Positions 53,518-62,443 are shown, numbered from the stretch's first letter. The stretch: 64,000 nucleotides of DNA from Chitinophagaceae bacterium (GCA_019638595.1 JAHBTJ010000004.1:186001-250000); one strand, 5' to 3'. Notes: generated by a model from the sequence alone, not told the origin. A program made the numbers and translations.

Positions 53518-54897
53518 TCAATTGACTATAATAATTCCTCCGCCACCGGCATCGTTTTGGCTTTTGCCTTCTTTTCCCGCCTGTTCTTTTAGCTTTTTGG
53601 CTTCTGTCGAATCAATTGTGATCTGTTGCTGAGGGGTGAGCGCTTTGGTAGAATCGGGTATCAATGCTTTTACGCCGGTTGTGTCAGAAGGAAGGTTATG
53701 GTATACCCTGTCGCCTTCAGCAAGCCCGTTTGAAATAAGAGCATTGCTTTCGTTTACCGTGTATACTTTCACATATTGCTTTACAAGCTTTCCATCCAGC
53801 CTCTTAAAAAGAAAGCTTCCCTGCACGTCGTTGTAAATCGCATCCAGGGGTACCTGTAATACGGATAAATATTTTTCTGTGGCTATTCTGCAGCTTACAG
53901 TCATAGCCGGCTTTAAAATAGGATCGCTGGTCAGCACGTCAATCAGCACTTCAAAGATCTTAGCGTCGCTATTGGGCTTTTCTTCGCCTATGTTGGCAAC
54001 ATTCTTTACAATGCCGTTCAGTTTTTTATCTGCTGCGGCATCCAGGCTGATATCTACTTTTTGCCCAACTTTTATTCTTTGTATATCTACTTCGTTTACG
54101 TATGTGAGTACCTCCATTTGTGTAAGATCCGGCAACGTGGCAACCGTTGGATTCCACAGTTCAATTTGTGTTCCTACCCCCTTTTTTTGCCCGTTCCAGT
54201 TCTTATCGTATACAAGCATCCCGCTTTTAGGCGCATTAATGGTAAGCTGGCTTAAAATGCTGTTAAGCCCGTCCATTTGATTGGTCAACTGCTGCAGATC
54301 GGAGCCGAGTATCTGCATTTTGGTTTTTGTTTGTAATTGTTTGGTTTTGTAGTTCTCTTCTTTTTGTTTAAGAGTGCGTTCTGTTTTTTCATACTCCAGC
54401 TCCACTCTTTTTATCTCGGCGGGAGCTTCGTATTTTGATTGTTCCTTCTCCAGTATTTTTTGCTCAAGATCATATTTCATATTAATGATCTCATCCCTTA
54501 ATACACGCAGCTCCATCATGGTATCAAGCGACGCCTGCTTTATTTCCGCTTCTTTTTTATCTATGTTCAGTTGCTGGTCCTTTATTTTGTTCAGCACATC
54601 TGAATTGTCGAGCGATACAACAAATTCCCCTTCCTTTACCAGGGTGCCTTCCGGTACCATATCAGATATCTTGATTTGATATATGCCCAGTTGTTGCAGC
54701 TTTGTGGGCGCGGTAATACGTGTCATACTTTTAGATCGTAATTCACCCGTAGTAACAATGTTTACTTCAAAGTCGTTCTTTTTAATATCTATTAAAATTT
54801 CGTTGCCTGCAGCGGGATTCCTGAAAAAAACCGAGTAAGCAGCTACTGATAAAATAAGGAGAATGCCTACCAGCAGAAGTATTTTTTTAAGTTTCAT
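53518..54897 (-). CDS. HlyD/MacA-like periplasmic adaptor
   Basis: A 459-residue membrane-fusion protein with an N-terminal membrane anchor (ILLLVGILLILSVAAYSVFF, residues 6-25). A lipoyl half (LVKEGEFVVSLDNSDVLNKIKD) follows, then a long coiled coil rich in Glu, Lys and Gln over about residues 115-215, a second lipoyl half and beta-barrel domains. The C-terminal 40 residues are Lys/Gly-rich (KKLKEQAGKEGKSQNDAGGGG), an unusual tail. It is first in the operon adaptor-permease-TolC and links the permease to the channel. Confidence 0.87.
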   Translation of the reverse strand: MKLKKILLLVGILLILSVAAYSVFFRNPAAGNEILIDIKKNDFEVNIVTTGELRSKSMTRITAPTKLQQLGIYQIKISDMVPEGTLVKEGEFVVSLDNSDVLNKIKDQQLNIDKKEAEIKQASLDTMMELRVLRDEIINMKYDLEQKILEKEQSKYEAPAEIKRVELEYEKTERTLKQKEENYKTKQLQTKTKMQILGSDLQQLTNQMDGLNSILSQLTINAPKSGMLVYDKNWNGQKKGVGTQIELWNPTVATLPDLTQMEVLTYVNEVDIQRIKVGQKVDISLDAAADKKLNGIVKNVANIGEEKPNSDAKIFEVLIDVLTSDPILKPAMTVSCRIATEKYLSVLQVPLDAIYNDVQGSFLFKRLDGKLVKQYVKVYTVNESNALISNGLAEGDRVYHNLPSDTTGVKALIPDSTKALTPQQQITIDSTEAKKLKEQAGKEGKSQNDAGGGGIIIVN

Positions 54898-55084
54898 AAG
54901 AAATGAGCCTTTAAGGAAAGGAGGACATGAAACTATAAAGATAGTTTCATATAATGCTAACTCAATATGTTAAAAGATTCAAAAACAATTGTAGTGGCTA
55001 TAGCATACACGTTATTAAACGTAGCAGGATACAGGCGGAAAATGCAATATTTTGTTTAGTATTCTCTCCCGGGAAATACATAAA

Positions 55085-55116
55085 AATCCCCTGCAGATGA
55101 CCTGCTGCAGGGGATT
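55085..55116 (-). terminator. Terminator of the lipoprotein gene
   Basis: Perfect 12-base arms AATCCCCTGCAG and CTGCAGGGGATT around an 8-base loop. On the minus strand the stem is followed by a short T run (TTTTTA). It lies 29 bases after the stop at 55145. Confidence 0.8.
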
Positions 55117-55144
55117 GAACAAATAAGTAAGATTGATGAACAGG

Positions 55145-55615
55145 CTATTTAATCTTAAAAGCCCTTTCAACCGATTTCAGGTCTTTCAGGTTTACATCTT
55201 TGCGCAATGCCAGCCGGGTAGCATCAATCAAAACAATTTTAGCTCTTACATTCTCACCCGGAGGATCTACCATGTTTCCTGACAGGGCGGTCATATCAAT
55301 GGTTATATACCCGTTTGAATGCAATGCCCCGAACGTAATGCCATCAAAAACCTGGGGAAGCGCTTCATAATAATTGGTTCCGGAAAAGGAAAGAAATACC
55401 AGCACCGCACCATCTTCGTAAATAATATTATCCAGCTCGGGTACTTCCAGTTCGGCAGACTGCATCTTACCACCGTTAGAGGCGACCCAGTCACCGGGTT
55501 TGATCGTATATACTGCGGAAAAAGCCTGGTCTACCTGCTGAACTTCGGTTATTTCTTTTTTGCAGGAAGAAAAAAAGAAAAGAGGCAATGCTGACAGTAA
55601 AAATATTCTTTTCAT
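55145..55615 (-). CDS. Hypothetical lipoprotein
   Basis: A 156-residue lipoprotein with signal RIFLLSALPLFFFSSC, lipobox FSSC and then KKEITEV. The mature protein is beta-rich (YTIKPGDWVASNGGKMQSAELEVPELDNI read in parts; AVLVFLSFSGTNYYEALPQ), consistent with a small surface-exposed beta sandwich of the kind common in Bacteroidota. No named family. It is monocistronic with a strong terminator. Confidence 0.72.
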   Translation of the reverse strand: MKRIFLLSALPLFFFSSCKKEITEVQQVDQAFSAVYTIKPGDWVASNGGKMQSAELEVPELDNIIYEDGAVLVFLSFSGTNYYEALPQVFDGITFGALHSNGYITIDMTALSGNMVDPPGENVRAKIVLIDATRLALRKDVNLKDLKSVERAFKIK

Positions 55616-55782
55616 AATCTTGTTTTTAAATAAACGAAACAGAAGCTGTTCGTGTTACATAATTGTTATGACAAATACTATTCCAATTGGTTTAAACATA
55701 TACCACGCTATTTTTAACAACTGTTTTGCCGAAACTTGTCCCTTGCAGCATTTGCATTTAAAAGGGGTAGATACAAATGACC

Positions 55783-55790
55783 TATTTTTG
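55783..55790 (+). promoter_or_regulatory. -7 box of the arginine deiminase gene
   Basis: TATTTTTG, a full match to TAnnTTTG, ends 10 bases before the ATG at 55801. A start of transcription 5-7 bases after the box would leave a leader of only a few bases. No TTG at standard spacing is seen. Confidence 0.5.
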
Positions 55791-55800
55791 CAGTTAACGT

Positions 55801-57258
55801 ATGAAAAAAAGCAATCCACATCGGCTGAACATTGAATCAGAAACAGAAAGATTACGCCGCGTTCTTGTGCATACGCCCGACAGCGGTTTAGGAAAAGTAG
55901 TGCCTTCCAAAGCGCAGGACTGGTTGTTCGAAGACATCGTACATCTTGATACGATCCGGAAAGATGAATACGATTATTATACAAAGCTACTATTGTATTT
56001 TCTTGATCCTTCTAAAATAAAAGGAAAGCTGGCGGTGATAGACAGTCCTGAGAACAACAGGAATTTTTATAAACCCGAACATCCTGATTTTTTCAGGTCG
56101 GATAATGTGGTGGAGCTGCAGTACCTGCTGGCGGAGATATTGCAAGAGCAAAGCATCAGGGAAAAGCTTGCCGCATCTGTATGCGCTATTGAAAATTGCT
56201 CATACCATACACAAAAAAAACTGGCGGATCTTGAACCCTCCCTGTTAGCGAAGGTTTTTATAACAGGCAGCCTTGCCGATAAAACAATGCTTTTTCCTCC
56301 TATTCCCAATTTTATTTTTACACGCGATATAGGTATTGTTATTAAAGATCATATTCTTTTAAACAAGCCTGCCAAAAAAGCACGGATAAGAGAGGCATTG
56401 CTTACTAAATACATTTTTTTTAATCATCCCCTGTTCAAAGCATACCATAACAACATCATTGAGCTGGCAGATACACACCGGCATTTTTTAATGCCCAGGG
56501 ATGGCGAAGAGAAAAAAGTAACGCTTGAGGGCGGAGATGTGATGGTGGTAAGCAAAGATCACTTACTGGTAGGGGTAAGCGAACGCACGAGCATAGAAGC
56601 TGCGCAGCAGGTGATCAGCATCCTGTTTGAAAAAGGGCTGATGAAAAAAGTGAGCATAATAAAAATTCCCCGCAAGCGGGACTATATGCATATTGATACT
56701 ATATTTACCCAGGTAAAAAAAGACGTGTGGGTAATGTTGGGCACTTTCTCAAAAAAAGCCATTCGGCAGGAAAAATCTGATCCCATACAGCGTATACTCG
56801 ATGCACCCAAAAAAGATGAAACGCTTCGTATTGTACAGTTCCATAAAAGTGATATTACCAGGCCTGTATATATAGACAGCCTGGAAGAATTGCTGAACGA
56901 TATCAGCGTCAACGACCTGAAATGTAAAAGTAAAGTGCGGTTTATTTATTCAGGCAATAACAACTTCCCGTATGATGCCAGGGAACAATGGACGGACTCC
57001 TGCAATTTGCTTGCCTTAAAGGACGGAGTAGTGCTGGGCTACGACAGAAATGATAAAACCACTGAGGCGTTTCGCCAACATGGCTTTTCCGTTGTTCGCG
57101 TAAAAGATCTTATTAATGATATTGAGCAAAACAGCGTATCACCGGAATCTATCAACGATACGCTCGTGCTCATGCCTTCTGCCGAGTTATCCCGCGCCCG
57201 CGGCGGATTTCACTGTATGAGTATGCCGTTGCTGAGAGATGATGTTTTGGGTTTGTAG
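55801..57258 (+). CDS. Arginine deiminase family protein
   Basis: A 485-residue guanidino-modifying enzyme that hydrolyses arginine to citrulline and ammonia. The family motifs are in order: RVLVHTPDSGL near residues 20-30, FTRDIGIVI near 176-184 with the substrate-binding Asp, LEGGDVMVVSKDHLLVG near 243-259, HIDTIFTQVK near 299-308 with the catalytic His, and NLLALKDGVVLGYDRN near 402-417. The catalytic Cys is in GGFHCMSMPL near 472, where classical enzymes have GGPRCMSMPL. It is longer than classical ADI (about 410). CtlX follows in the same direction, so citrulline handling is the likely theme. Confidence 0.87.
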   Translation: MKKSNPHRLNIESETERLRRVLVHTPDSGLGKVVPSKAQDWLFEDIVHLDTIRKDEYDYYTKLLLYFLDPSKIKGKLAVIDSPENNRNFYKPEHPDFFRSDNVVELQYLLAEILQEQSIREKLAASVCAIENCSYHTQKKLADLEPSLLAKVFITGSLADKTMLFPPIPNFIFTRDIGIVIKDHILLNKPAKKARIREALLTKYIFFNHPLFKAYHNNIIELADTHRHFLMPRDGEEKKVTLEGGDVMVVSKDHLLVGVSERTSIEAAQQVISILFEKGLMKKVSIIKIPRKRDYMHIDTIFTQVKKDVWVMLGTFSKKAIRQEKSDPIQRILDAPKKDETLRIVQFHKSDITRPVYIDSLEELLNDISVNDLKCKSKVRFIYSGNNNFPYDAREQWTDSCNLLALKDGVVLGYDRNDKTTEAFRQHGFSVVRVKDLINDIEQNSVSPESINDTLVLMPSAELSRARGGFHCMSMPLLRDDVLGL

Positions 57259-57415
57259 TTTATTATTTGTGGTTTCGGGTTGGATAGCTGATTTTATACT
57301 TTTGTTTCCCGATAAACTTCTTATACCCTATGCCTTATACCTTTTTATAAGTTAACTAAAAACTGGTTGCTGACGGTCCATTTCAAATCTCAAATCTCAA
57401 ATTTCAAATCTCAAG
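57256..57415. repeat. Dispersed AT-rich intergenic repeat between the two arginine genes
   Basis: Starts with GTTTGTAGTTTATTATTTGTGG-like text and ends with TTTCAAATCTCAAATC-type units at 57379-57414, the complement of the TTTGAGATTTGAAATTT repeats near coaD and pyrB. A -7 box, TACTTTTG, is embedded at 57297-57304. Confidence 0.55.
57297..57304 (+). promoter_or_regulatory. -7 box upstream of ctlX
   Basis: TACTTTTG, a full match to TAnnTTTG, inside the repeat-rich spacer and about 110 bases before ctlX. TTG sites nearby are not at consensus spacing. It would let ctlX be transcribed apart from the deiminase gene. Confidence 0.35.
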
Positions 57416-58318
57416 ATGCAAACCACCTCACAGCTTTTAATGATTAAACCAGTCAATTTCAGCTTTAACGCGGAAACAGCGGTTAATAACTCTTTCCAGG
57501 CTAAAGGAAATGTGGAGGAAGCACAACAAAACGCTTTAAAGGAGTTTGAAGATCTTGTTGCGCTGTTAAGGTTAAACGGCATACAGGTGCTGGTTGTGGA
57601 GGATACCCCTTTCCCATATACTCCCGATTCAATCTTCCCTAACAACTGGATATCTTTTCATCCTCACCATACCATTTGCCTCTACCCTATGTATGCGCCC
57701 AGCCGGAGGCTGGAACGCAAGCCTGCACTGATAAAACAAATTCAGCAGCAATTCGATATTCAGCAGGTCATTGATTTCAGTGATTACGAAAAAGAATCCA
57801 TTTTTCTTGAAGGAACGGGGAGCATGGTGCTTGACAGGGATAACAGGATCGCCTATGCCTGCTTTTCGGATCGCACCCACATTGAAGTGCTGGATGTGTT
57901 TTGCCGGCGTATGAATTATATCCCCGTTGCTTTTAAGGCAACAGACAGGGAGGGCAATCCTGTTTATCATACGAATGTAATGATGAGTGTAGCGGAACAT
58001 TACGCGGTTATTTGCCTTGAAAGTGTAAAAGCCGCTCCTCACAAACAGCATATCATCCACGCCATCAGCGGCTCAGGAAAAGAGATCATCCGTATCTCGC
58101 AGGAACAGATGAGCTGTTTTGCAGGCAATATGCTGCAGGTTAAAAATACAGCGGGCGAAAGGTTCCTTGTCATGTCTACCCGGGCCTATCAATCACTGAG
58201 CGTTTATCAAATAAAAAAGCTTAAAAAATACAATGCGATCATTCACGCTCCGCTTAACACTATAGAAACAAACGGCGGCGGAAGCGCCAGGTGTATGATA
58301 GCCGAAGTATTTGTGTAA
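57416..58318 (+). CDS. ctlX: Citrulline utilization hydrolase CtlX
   Basis: A 300-residue amidinotransferase-superfamily enzyme of the CtlX type. Motifs seen are LLMIKPVNFSFNAETAVNN at the start, YTPDSIFPNNWISFHP near residues 66-81 with the substrate-binding residues, EGTGSMVLDRDNRIAYAC near 132-149, YHTNVMMSVAEHYAVICL near 183-200 with the catalytic His, and the C-terminal NGGGSARCMIAEVF with the nucleophile Cys. It is expected to act on citrulline, probably yielding ornithine, and is paired here with an arginine deiminase. Confidence 0.85.
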   Translation: MQTTSQLLMIKPVNFSFNAETAVNNSFQAKGNVEEAQQNALKEFEDLVALLRLNGIQVLVVEDTPFPYTPDSIFPNNWISFHPHHTICLYPMYAPSRRLERKPALIKQIQQQFDIQQVIDFSDYEKESIFLEGTGSMVLDRDNRIAYACFSDRTHIEVLDVFCRRMNYIPVAFKATDREGNPVYHTNVMMSVAEHYAVICLESVKAAPHKQHIIHAISGSGKEIIRISQEQMSCFAGNMLQVKNTAGERFLVMSTRAYQSLSVYQIKKLKKYNAIIHAPLNTIETNGGGSARCMIAEVFV

Positions 58319-58357
58319 AAATGGTCGTGAAAAAGATGGCTGGTAGCGGGTTGCCTG

Positions 58358-59257
58358 CTATGGCTTTCCCTCAAACATTCTTTTCATACCCTCTTTAAAG
58401 CTTACAGGACTGTATCCCAAAACCGCTTCTGCTTTTTCAATTATAAAGCCTGTTTTCAAAGGGCGTTTAGCGGGTTGTGTAAAAACAGAAGCGTCTACTT
58501 TCTCCATCAGGTTTTTGTTTAAATGAAAATAATCGGCTACCTGCAATGCCATTTCGTAAGGCGTAAAAACTTCTTTGCCCGAAATATGGTAAATACCGCT
58601 TTCATTTTTTTCGATGATACGCTTTATTCCTTCAGACAGATCTTCAATATAAGTAGGCGTTCGTATCTGGTCGTTCACCACCTTTATGGAATTGCCTTTT
58701 TCAAGATTCTCCTTTACCCAGGTTACCATATTGCTGCGGGTGCCTGCCAGTATATTTCCGTATACCAGCACCGTTCTCACAATTGCCCAGTCTTTGAGCA
58801 TATTTTTCACGGTTTCTTCGGCTTCCAGCTTCGATTGTCCATAATAATTAACAGGGCCTGTAATATCGTCTTCTTTATATGGGCCATTATCCCCGCTAAA
58901 AATAAAATCGGTTGATATGTACACCATCTTTGCTCCCAACGCCGATGCTGCCTTGCAAAAATAGCGGGTGGCTTCAACATTTGTTTTATAGCAGGCTTCT
59001 TTATCCAGTTCGCACGCATCCGGCTGTGCCATAGCAGCGGCATGCACAATAACATCCGGCGCCGCGCCTGATACCAACTGCCAAACAGCCTGTTCATCTG
59101 TAATATCCGCTTCACTATACAAAGCACCCGGGAGTTCCCCGATCTGTAATCTGCATGTACCCCTCCCGGTTGCTACAACAATATGTCCTGCAAGGGCAAG
59201 ATCACGCACCAGGTATTGACCTAATAAACCATTGCTTCCCGTAACTAATATTTTCAT
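58358..59257 (-). CDS. RmlD-like dTDP-4-dehydrorhamnose reductase / SDR
   Basis: A 299-residue extended SDR with opening GSNGLLGQYLVRDLA at residues 7-21, VHAAAMAQPDACE near 71-83, the catalytic YISTDFIFSG near 113-122 and YGQSKLEAEE (YxxxK) near 139-148. Sequence style is that of RmlD (dTDP-L-rhamnose synthesis), but no rmlA, B or C gene is nearby, so the substrate may differ. Divergent from pfkA; a canonical promoter for pfkA lies between them. Confidence 0.85.
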   Translation of the reverse strand: MKILVTGSNGLLGQYLVRDLALAGHIVVATGRGTCRLQIGELPGALYSEADITDEQAVWQLVSGAAPDVIVHAAAMAQPDACELDKEACYKTNVEATRYFCKAASALGAKMVYISTDFIFSGDNGPYKEDDITGPVNYYGQSKLEAEETVKNMLKDWAIVRTVLVYGNILAGTRSNMVTWVKENLEKGNSIKVVNDQIRTPTYIEDLSEGIKRIIEKNESGIYHISGKEVFTPYEMALQVADYFHLNKNLMEKVDASVFTQPAKRPLKTGFIIEKAEAVLGYSPVSFKEGMKRMFEGKP

Positions 59258-59313
59258 TAAAAACTACTTAAGTAAGGCGCCAATTTACGAAATCATTAAA
59301 CCTCAATCTAAAA

Positions 59314-59343
59314 TTGGGAAATGATTGTAATTCTGTACTTTTG
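59314..59343 (+). promoter_or_regulatory. pfkA promoter
   Basis: TTG at 59314-59316, a 19-base spacer, then TACTTTTG at 59336-59343: both Bacteroidota sigma-A elements at ideal spacing. The ATG is 90 bases downstream, leaving a leader of about 80 bases. Confidence 0.65.
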
Positions 59344-59433
59344 ACGCTTGAAAAAGAGATAATTATATATTTTTTCAACAATTGCTTGATCCCTTTGAAT
59401 GATTTTTAATCATTTCTCACAAGTTTTAAACGA

Positions 59434-60420
59434 ATGAAAAACAAAGTTTCTAAAATCGGAGTGCTTACCTCGGGCGGGGATGCACCGGGGATGAATGCAG
59501 CTATCCGGGCTGTTGTACGAACAGGTATTTATTATGGATTGGATGTTTTTGGAATTGTGCGCGGTTATTCTGGCATGATTGAAAACGATATTTTTAAAAT
59601 GGAATCGAAAAGTGTTGCCAATATTATCCAGCGTGGCGGCACAATTTTAAAAACCGCCCGTTGCAAAGAGTTTTTTGAACCGGCAGGAAGAAAGAAAGCA
59701 TACGATAATTTAAAAAAGCTGGGTATAGATGGTTTGGTGGTGATAGGCGGGGATGGTTCATTCAGGGGCGCTCAAAAGTTTTCAACAGAATTCGATATTC
59801 CCTGCATTGGTCTGCCCGGAACCATTGATAAAGATATGGCCGGTACCGATTTTACCATTGGTTTTGACACTGCGGTAAATACAGCTATCAGCGCTATTGA
59901 TAAAATAAGAGATACGGCCGACGCTCACGACAGGCTTTTTATTATTGAAGTAATGGGAAGAGACTCCGGTTACATTGCATTACACAGTGGAATTGGTACA
60001 GGTGCGGAAAACATACTGATCCCCGAACATAAAACCGACATTCATGAAGTGATAGCGCGTTTGCAGGAAAAGGAGAAAAGAAAGAAGCTGGTAAACCTGC
60101 TGGTGGTAGCCGAAGGTGATGAATTTGGAGGCGCCAACGAAGTGGCAAAAGCCATTAAACAGCAGATGCCGAACGCCGACATTAAAGTGTGTATACTTGG
60201 ACATATTCAGCGTGGCGGAGCGCCTTCAAGCCTTGACAGGGTAATTGCCAGCCGGTTGGGGTACGCAGCCGTGGAATGCCTTATAAAAGGCGAAAGGAGT
60301 AATACAATGATCGGTATTGTAAACAATCACCTTCATTATACGCCGTTGGATCAGGCGGTGAAAGCCACGCAAACAATTGATCCCGAATGGCTGAAGATTG
60401 TTAAGATACTGGCATCATAA
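59434..60420 (+). CDS. pfkA: ATP-dependent 6-phosphofructokinase
   Basis: A 328-residue glycolytic enzyme that phosphorylates fructose 6-phosphate. Group A bacterial features: TSGGDAPGMNAAIRAVV at residues 12-28, the ATP site GGDGSFRGA near 108-116, the catalytic Asp in GTIDKDMAGTDFTIGFDTA near 129-147, MGRDSGYIA near 174-182 and GHIQRGGAPSSLDR near 254-267. The usual Asn after TID is Lys here, a small change at the active-site rim. It is followed 66 bases later by pyk, making a two-gene glycolytic unit. Confidence 0.96.
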   Translation: MKNKVSKIGVLTSGGDAPGMNAAIRAVVRTGIYYGLDVFGIVRGYSGMIENDIFKMESKSVANIIQRGGTILKTARCKEFFEPAGRKKAYDNLKKLGIDGLVVIGGDGSFRGAQKFSTEFDIPCIGLPGTIDKDMAGTDFTIGFDTAVNTAISAIDKIRDTADAHDRLFIIEVMGRDSGYIALHSGIGTGAENILIPEHKTDIHEVIARLQEKEKRKKLVNLLVVAEGDEFGGANEVAKAIKQQMPNADIKVCILGHIQRGGAPSSLDRVIASRLGYAAVECLIKGERSNTMIGIVNNHLHYTPLDQAVKATQTIDPEWLKIVKILAS

Positions 60421-60486
60421 TACAAAGGTTACATAATACCGTTTAACTGCTTATAAAAAATAAATTTCCTGGTTTAAAAAAAGTGT

Positions 60487-61980
60487 ATGTCAAAAAGTAT
60501 TTCCAAATATCTGCATGAAGAAATGGACAAGCAAGCTGGTCTTGAGCATGCTTTCCACCGTACAAAAATTGTTGCAACTGTTGGTCCTGCCTGCGATACT
60601 TACGATAAATTATTAGAGCTTACCAAAGCAGGTGTAAATGTTTTCAGGCTTAACTTTTCTCACGGCTCGCACGAAGACAAGCTGAAGATCATTGACTATA
60701 TCCGCCAGATCAATTTAACCGAACCTTATAATATCAGTATTTTGGGCGATCTCCAGGGACCCAAACTGAGAGTGGGAGATATAGAAAATGGTTCTATTCC
60801 ACTGGTGCCCGGCGATGTTCTTACATTCACCAACGAAAAATGTATAGGCTCCAAGGACAAGAAGATATACGTATCTTATCCTGACCTGGCGGGCGATGTA
60901 GAAGTTGGGAACAAGATACTGATTGATGATGGAAAGCTTGAGGTGCAGGTAATAGAAATCACCAAAGACAGGGACGTTAAGGTAGAAGTAACAATGCCGG
61001 GTATATTATTACCTAAAAAAGGGGTGAACCTGCCTGATACCAAAATATCTTTACCGGCGCTTACGGAAAAAGATCTGGCAGATCTTGATTTTATGATTGA
61101 GCAAAAGCTTGACTGGATAGCGCTTTCTTTTGTAAGAAAAGTAGACGATATTAAAATTTTAAAGAAAATACTCCAGGAGCGTAAGAGCAAGAGTAAGGTT
61201 ATGGCAAAAATTGAAATGCCGGAAGCGCTTACCAATCTTCGCGAAATTATTCTTGAATCGGATGGCGTAATGGTTGCGCGCGGCGACCTGGGAGTAGAGC
61301 TGCCGGTAGAGCAGGTACCGCTTATCCAGAAAGATATTGTGAGGAAATGTATACATCGTGGTAAGCCCGTTATTGTGGCTACCCAAATGATGGAAAGCAT
61401 GATGGACCGTATTAAGCCTAACCGCAGCGAAATTACCGATGTGGCAAATGCCGTGCTGGATGGCGCGGACGCGGTGATGCTGAGTGGTGAAACCGCTATG
61501 GGGCAGCACCCGGTACTGGTTGTTCAAACCATGCGCAAAATTATACTGGAAGTAGAAAAAAAGGAATATGGCTACAACCGGGAGGATGACCTGAAGCCTC
61601 AGCCACACTCTCCTTCTTTTCATAGCGACGCTATTTGCTACAATGCCTGTAAAATTGCACAGGATGTAAACGCTGATGCCCTGCTGGCTATGACCCAGAG
61701 CGGCTATACCGCATGGGTGGTAAGCAGCTATCGCCCCAAATCGCCGCTGTATATTTTTACCAAAGAAAAAACACTGGTGAACCAGCTTAGCCTTAGCTGG
61801 GGTGTAAGGGCTTTTTTCTACGATGAAGAGGAAAGCATAGACCAGATAATTTTTGACCAGATACAGATACTAAAAGGCAGGGGCTTTCTTAAATCGGGCG
61901 ATACCGTGGTAAGCACCGGCAGTATTCCTGTTCATCTTCATCTGCCCACCAACCTTCTTAAGATCACTAAAATTGAATAA
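60487..61980 (+). CDS. pyk: Pyruvate kinase
   Basis: A 497-residue enzyme converting phosphoenolpyruvate and ADP to pyruvate and ATP. It has KIVATVGPACDT near residues 27-38, the ADP-side VFRLNFSHGSHED near 51-63, ILGDLQGPKLRVG near 83-95, KIEMPEAL with the catalytic Lys near 241, and MVARGDLGVELP near 262-273. The Mg/K ligands in TQMMESM and the DVANAVLDGADAVMLSGETA loop near 316-335 are also present. The N-terminal 25 residues are extended compared with the E. coli enzyme. Cotranscription with pfkA is likely. Confidence 0.96.
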   Translation: MSKSISKYLHEEMDKQAGLEHAFHRTKIVATVGPACDTYDKLLELTKAGVNVFRLNFSHGSHEDKLKIIDYIRQINLTEPYNISILGDLQGPKLRVGDIENGSIPLVPGDVLTFTNEKCIGSKDKKIYVSYPDLAGDVEVGNKILIDDGKLEVQVIEITKDRDVKVEVTMPGILLPKKGVNLPDTKISLPALTEKDLADLDFMIEQKLDWIALSFVRKVDDIKILKKILQERKSKSKVMAKIEMPEALTNLREIILESDGVMVARGDLGVELPVEQVPLIQKDIVRKCIHRGKPVIVATQMMESMMDRIKPNRSEITDVANAVLDGADAVMLSGETAMGQHPVLVVQTMRKIILEVEKKEYGYNREDDLKPQPHSPSFHSDAICYNACKIAQDVNADALLAMTQSGYTAWVVSSYRPKSPLYIFTKEKTLVNQLSLSWGVRAFFYDEEESIDQIIFDQIQILKGRGFLKSGDTVVSTGSIPVHLHLPTNLLKITKIE

Positions 61981-62009
61981 GCCTTTATAAAGGATGGTGG
62001 GTTATGCAA

Positions 62010-62032
62010 TACATTTGTATTTATTACAAATG
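62010..62032 (+). promoter_or_regulatory. -7 box inside a palindrome upstream of the DUF486 gene
   Basis: TACATTTG at 62010-62017 fully matches TAnnTTTG. It overlaps an 8-base perfect inverted repeat, CATTTGTA at 62012-62019 and TACAAATG at 62025-62032, whose end lies 5 bases before the ATG. A repressor bound here would block both promoter and start. Confidence 0.5.
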
Positions 62033-62037
62033 ATCGT

Positions 62038-62367
62038 ATGCGCACCATCTTTTTATTATTATTCTCCAATATTTTCATGACGTTTGCCTGGTATGGGCAT
62101 CTTAAACATCAGCATGTTCCTTTATGGAAAGCGATCCTGGTAAGTTGGGGAATCGCTTTTTTTGAATATTGCCTCCAGGTTCCGGCTAACAGGCTGGGCT
62201 ATACTACCGGGTTTACCGCCTTCCAGCTAAAAATCATACAGGAAGCTATAACCCTTATTGTTTTCGTGGTTTTTTCGATCTGGTACCTGCAGGAGCCGTT
62301 CCACTGGAAGTATATTGTAAGCTGTGTGTTTTTAATGGGAGCTGTGTATTTTGCCTTTATTAAGTAG
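62038..62367 (+). CDS. DMT/DUF486 family small membrane protein
   Basis: A 109-residue protein with four helices (about residues 3-20, 30-47, 63-82 and 88-107), matching DUF486, a half-size relative of the drug/metabolite transporter superfamily. Conserved text is SNIFMTFAWYGHLK, SWGIAFFEYCLQVPANRLGY and WYLQEPFHWKYIVSC. The transported compound is unknown. A palindrome overlapping the -7 box suggests it is repressed under some condition. Confidence 0.87.
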   Translation: MRTIFLLLFSNIFMTFAWYGHLKHQHVPLWKAILVSWGIAFFEYCLQVPANRLGYTTGFTAFQLKIIQEAITLIVFVVFSIWYLQEPFHWKYIVSCVFLMGAVYFAFIK

Positions 62368-62443
62368 TGGAAGATACTGCAGAATTATAGTTTATTAACA
62401 TATTGCTTTTGCATTTGCTGCCGAATTTTACAATCTTTGAACT

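Noticed and set aside
50643-54897. Second RND pump cluster
   Set aside because: The middle gene has MacB/FtsX architecture with a single large periplasmic domain and four helices, not a twelve-helix RND pump.
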